Shown here piece after piece: positions 62,094 to 64,000 of a stretch of DNA of 64,000 nucleotides. Positions within the stretch are counted from its first letter, which is position 1. Each line of letters begins with the position of its first letter. Below the pieces are notes generated by a model that saw only the letters and a program-made list of their open reading frames with translations, ran no database searches and was not told where the DNA came from. This stretch comes from Planctomycetota bacterium. GTDB taxonomy: Bacteria; Planctomycetota; UBA1135; UBA2386. The DNA lies in contig JAEUHR010000021.1 in the NCBI GenBank assembly GCA_016794425.1, positions 59,099-123,098 of the forward strand. The letters are read 5' to 3'. The position numbers were made by a program, and so were the translations under genes.

Positions 62094-63387
62094 GGTCCAC
62101 CTCCGGCGTCCACGCCATCGCGACCGGCCGCATGCGCGGCGCCGCGTCGCGCAGCAGCTGCCGCGGCTGGAACAGCGGCATCACCTCGCCGACCAGGTCG
62201 ACCATCGCCATCGCCGGCGCGCCGTGCAGCAGCGCGAGTTCGGGATAACGGCCTTCGAGCTGCGTCGACAGCCGGCGGAACTCGAACGGCACGTCGCCGC
62301 GACCGTCGCCGTCGAGGTCGTAACCGCGGTAGCCGTCGTAGTGGTTGCCGGCGAACGTGCAGCCGAGCGCGTCGCCCTGGCCGCCGACCTTGACCACGGC
62401 ACCGTTGTCGCGGAACTGGTTGTCGGTGAACTCGCTGCGCTGCTGGCCCGAGTGCAGCGAGATCGCGGTCTCGGCGAACCGGACGACGTTGCGCAGGTAG
62501 CGGTTCGTGTGCGCCGGATCGAGCGGCGACTGGTCGACGTAGACGCCGGTCGTGTTGGCCAGCAGCCAGTTGTCCTCGACCGCGACGTTGCCGGCTTCCT
62601 TGAGGCCGATGCCGATGCCGGCCGCGCCGCCGCTCCTGGCCAGCAGGTTGCGGCGCAGCGTGATGTCGCGGCTGTACATCACGAACACGCCGACCTCGTT
62701 GCCGACGTAGCGGCTGTCCTCGACCACGTTCTCGTGGCTGTACATGAAGTGCGTGCCGTAGCGCGACCGCTCGACGCGGTTGCGCTCGAGCCGGTTGCGC
62801 GACGAGTACCAGACCACGACGTCGCGCGAGTCGGTGACGACGTTGTCGGCGACGCGCGAGTCGGTGGTCTCCCACAGGCGGATGCCGTCGCCGCGCAGAC
62901 CCATCGCCGGCAGACCGGTGCCGACGACGGTGTTGCCGACGATCGTCGCGCGCACGCAGCGTTCGACCAGGATGCCGAACAGCGCGTCGCGCACGGTGAT
63001 GCCGCGCAGCGTCAGGTCCTGGCCCTGCAGGTGCACGCCGCCGTCCATGCGGTCGAACCGCTGGCCGCCGCCGACCACGGTGACGCCCTCGATCGTGACG
63101 CGATCGGCGACGACGCGCAGCGTCGAACCGTCGTCGGCGCGCAGCCGCGCGGTCGGCGGCCCCCACAGGTGCAGCGGGCGCGAGATCGTGACCGGACCGC
63201 GGTACTCGCCCGGCGCGAGCACCAGCGTCGCACCGACCGGAGCGGCATCGACCGCCGCCTGCAGGTCGGCGTCGGCCGGCACCGCGATGCCGGCGGGCGG
63301 CGGCGCAACCGCCGCGACGGCGGCGTCCGGGCGTTCGCCGCGGCAGGCGACGAGGCCACAACAGGACAATGCGAGCAGCGTGCGCAC
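62083..63387 (-). CDS. nosD: NosD periplasmic beta-helix protein
   Basis: About 434 residues from a GTG at 63385-63387; a lipobox-like L-V-A-C follows a short hydrophobic leader, suggesting a lipoprotein, whereas many NosD proteins have a plain signal peptide. Repeated G-V/N/I motifs (CASH/parallel beta-helix repeats, for example T-V-V-G-T-G-L-P, N-V-V-E-D-S-R-Y) build the right-handed helix. NosD is the periplasmic partner of NosFY. It is 58 nt after the nosZ stop. Confidence 0.9.
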   Translation of the reverse strand: MRTLLALSCCGLVACRGERPDAAVAAVAPPPAGIAVPADADLQAAVDAAPVGATLVLAPGEYRGPVTISRPLHLWGPPTARLRADDGSTLRVVADRVTIEGVTVVGGGQRFDRMDGGVHLQGQDLTLRGITVRDALFGILVERCVRATIVGNTVVGTGLPAMGLRGDGIRLWETTDSRVADNVVTDSRDVVVWYSSRNRLERNRVERSRYGTHFMYSHENVVEDSRYVGNEVGVFVMYSRDITLRRNLLARSGGAAGIGIGLKEAGNVAVEDNWLLANTTGVYVDQSPLDPAHTNRYLRNVVRFAETAISLHSGQQRSEFTDNQFRDNGAVVKVGGQGDALGCTFAGNHYDGYRGYDLDGDGRGDVPFEFRRLSTQLEGRYPELALLHGAPAMAMVDLVGEVMPLFQPRQLLRDAAPRMRPVAMAWTPEVDRAR

Positions 63388-63445
63388 GACCGGGACGGGG
63401 ACGGTGTGAGCGGAACGGGGAACGACGCGCGGCCTCGGCGAACCG

Positions 63446-64000
63446 TCAGTTCGGTTCGACCAGCAGGTAGCCCGCCATCTCGAGGTGCAGCGCCGAGCAG
63501 AACTCGGTGCAGTAGAACGGGAACACGCCGGCACGTTCGACCTTGAACGTGATGTTGCAGTGCTTGCCCGGCTCGAGGCTGACGTTGATGTTCTGGCCGC
63601 CGATCGCGAGGCCGTGCGTCGCGTCCTTGGCCTGCTCGACGTTGGTGACGTGCAGGTGCACGGTGTCACCCTGCTTCACGCGCACGATGTCGGGATTGAA
63701 GTGGCTGCGCACCGACGTCATGTAGACGTGCACGCCGTCGGCCGTGCGCTCGATGCGCTCCTTGCCGGCCACGGTCGCGGTCGGATCGACCTCGTGCGTG
63801 AACGGATTGGTGCCGATCGGCTTGTAGACGTCTAGCGGCTTCAGCTTGTCCGCCTTGACCATCTGCGCGTTGTGCGGCTCGCCGAGCGGCAGCGGCATGT
63901 CGTAGAGCAGCTGCATCTTCGGCCCGCTGATGTCGATCAGCTGGAAGTTCTGCGGCAGCAGCGGACCGACCGGCGCGAAGCGGTCGAGCGCCCACTTGTT
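63446..64000 (-). CDS. nosZ: Nitrous oxide reductase NosZ, C-terminal part (5' truncated by window edge)
   Basis: The frame is open from the window end to a stop at 63446, about 184 residues. The C-terminal cupredoxin domain has the CuA motif F-Y-C-T-E-F-C-S-A-L-H-L-E-M-A-G-Y, i.e. C-x3-C-x3-H-x2-M, and an upstream CuA His (T-H-G-L-A-I). The CTEFCSALHLEM spelling resembles clade II (atypical) NosZ as I remember it. Reduces N2O to N2 in the periplasm. First gene seen of the nosZ-D-F-L-Y run; anything upstream is outside the window. Confidence 0.95.
   Translation of the reverse strand, partial: NKWALDRFAPVGPLLPQNFQLIDISGPKMQLLYDMPLPLGEPHNAQMVKADKLKPLDVYKPIGTNPFTHEVDPTATVAGKERIERTADGVHVYMTSVRSHFNPDIVRVKQGDTVHLHVTNVEQAKDATHGLAIGGQNINVSLEPGKHCNITFKVERAGVFPFYCTEFCSALHLEMAGYLLVEPN

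Overview
This window is very G+C-rich chromosomal DNA (about 70% by eye) from a Gram-negative bacterium. Lipoprotein and Sec signal peptides, an OprP-type porin, a DsbD homologue and a nos cluster all indicate an outer membrane. The mix of genes suggests Planctomycetota or a close relative: hpnCDE squalene synthesis, a Ser/Thr kinase fused to a sulfatase-modifying-factor-like domain, DUF4388 proteins, a bacterial serpin, and a large secreted protein with a C-terminal domain of a kind I associate with deep-branching planctomycetes. The phylum is an inference. I found no rRNA, tRNA, CRISPR array or complete insertion sequence.

Layout. 1-11.2 kb: mostly exported or signalling proteins (terpenoid-cyclase-like repeat protein, epimerase, serpin, HEAT-VWA protein, kinase). 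11.25-13.9 kb: a lower-G+C island on the minus strand carrying DUF5343, a 36-aa ORF, a Swt1-type HEPN protein and a membrane protein, associated with an attC-like palindrome at 11350-11417 and related core sequences at two other places. 13.9-17.0 kb: hpnC-hpnD-hpnE. 17.1-24.6 kb: a DUF669-like protein with an SSB-like tail, a double thioredoxin, two DUF4388 proteins, ligA, a tiny membrane protein and a phosphotransferase/ATPase. 24.8-31.8 kb: GDP-L-fucose synthesis (gmd, fcl), glycosyltransferases and a methyltransferase. 31.8-38.2 kb: a tightly packed minus-strand run of molybdopterin oxidoreductase, RecB-like nuclease, SF1 helicase and CoA-transferase. 38.6-44 kb: porin, FAD oxidoreductase, periplasmic carbonic anhydrase, DUF1801 protein and a haloperoxidase-like lipoprotein. 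44-49.4 kb: three polytopic glycosyltransferase-like proteins. 49.5-57 kb: HtrA-like protease, DsbD, GGCT-like protein and three exported proteins. 58.4-64 kb: a nitrous oxide reductase cluster, nosZ(partial)-nosD-nosF-nosL-nosY, then a membrane protein and a ModA-like lipoprotein.

Two findings stand out. First, the DsbD gene has an in-frame TGA exactly where the first cysteine of the C-terminal thioredoxin CxxC motif should be. The same frame continues through the rest of the thioredoxin domain, and a bacterial-SECIS-like hairpin lies just downstream of the TGA. It therefore reads as a selenoprotein DsbD (UxxC). Second, the island encodes a HEPN (Rx4H) protein translationally linked to DUF5343 through an unreported 36-aa ORF, next to integron-cassette-like recombination sequences. 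That makes it a candidate mobile defence or toxin module.
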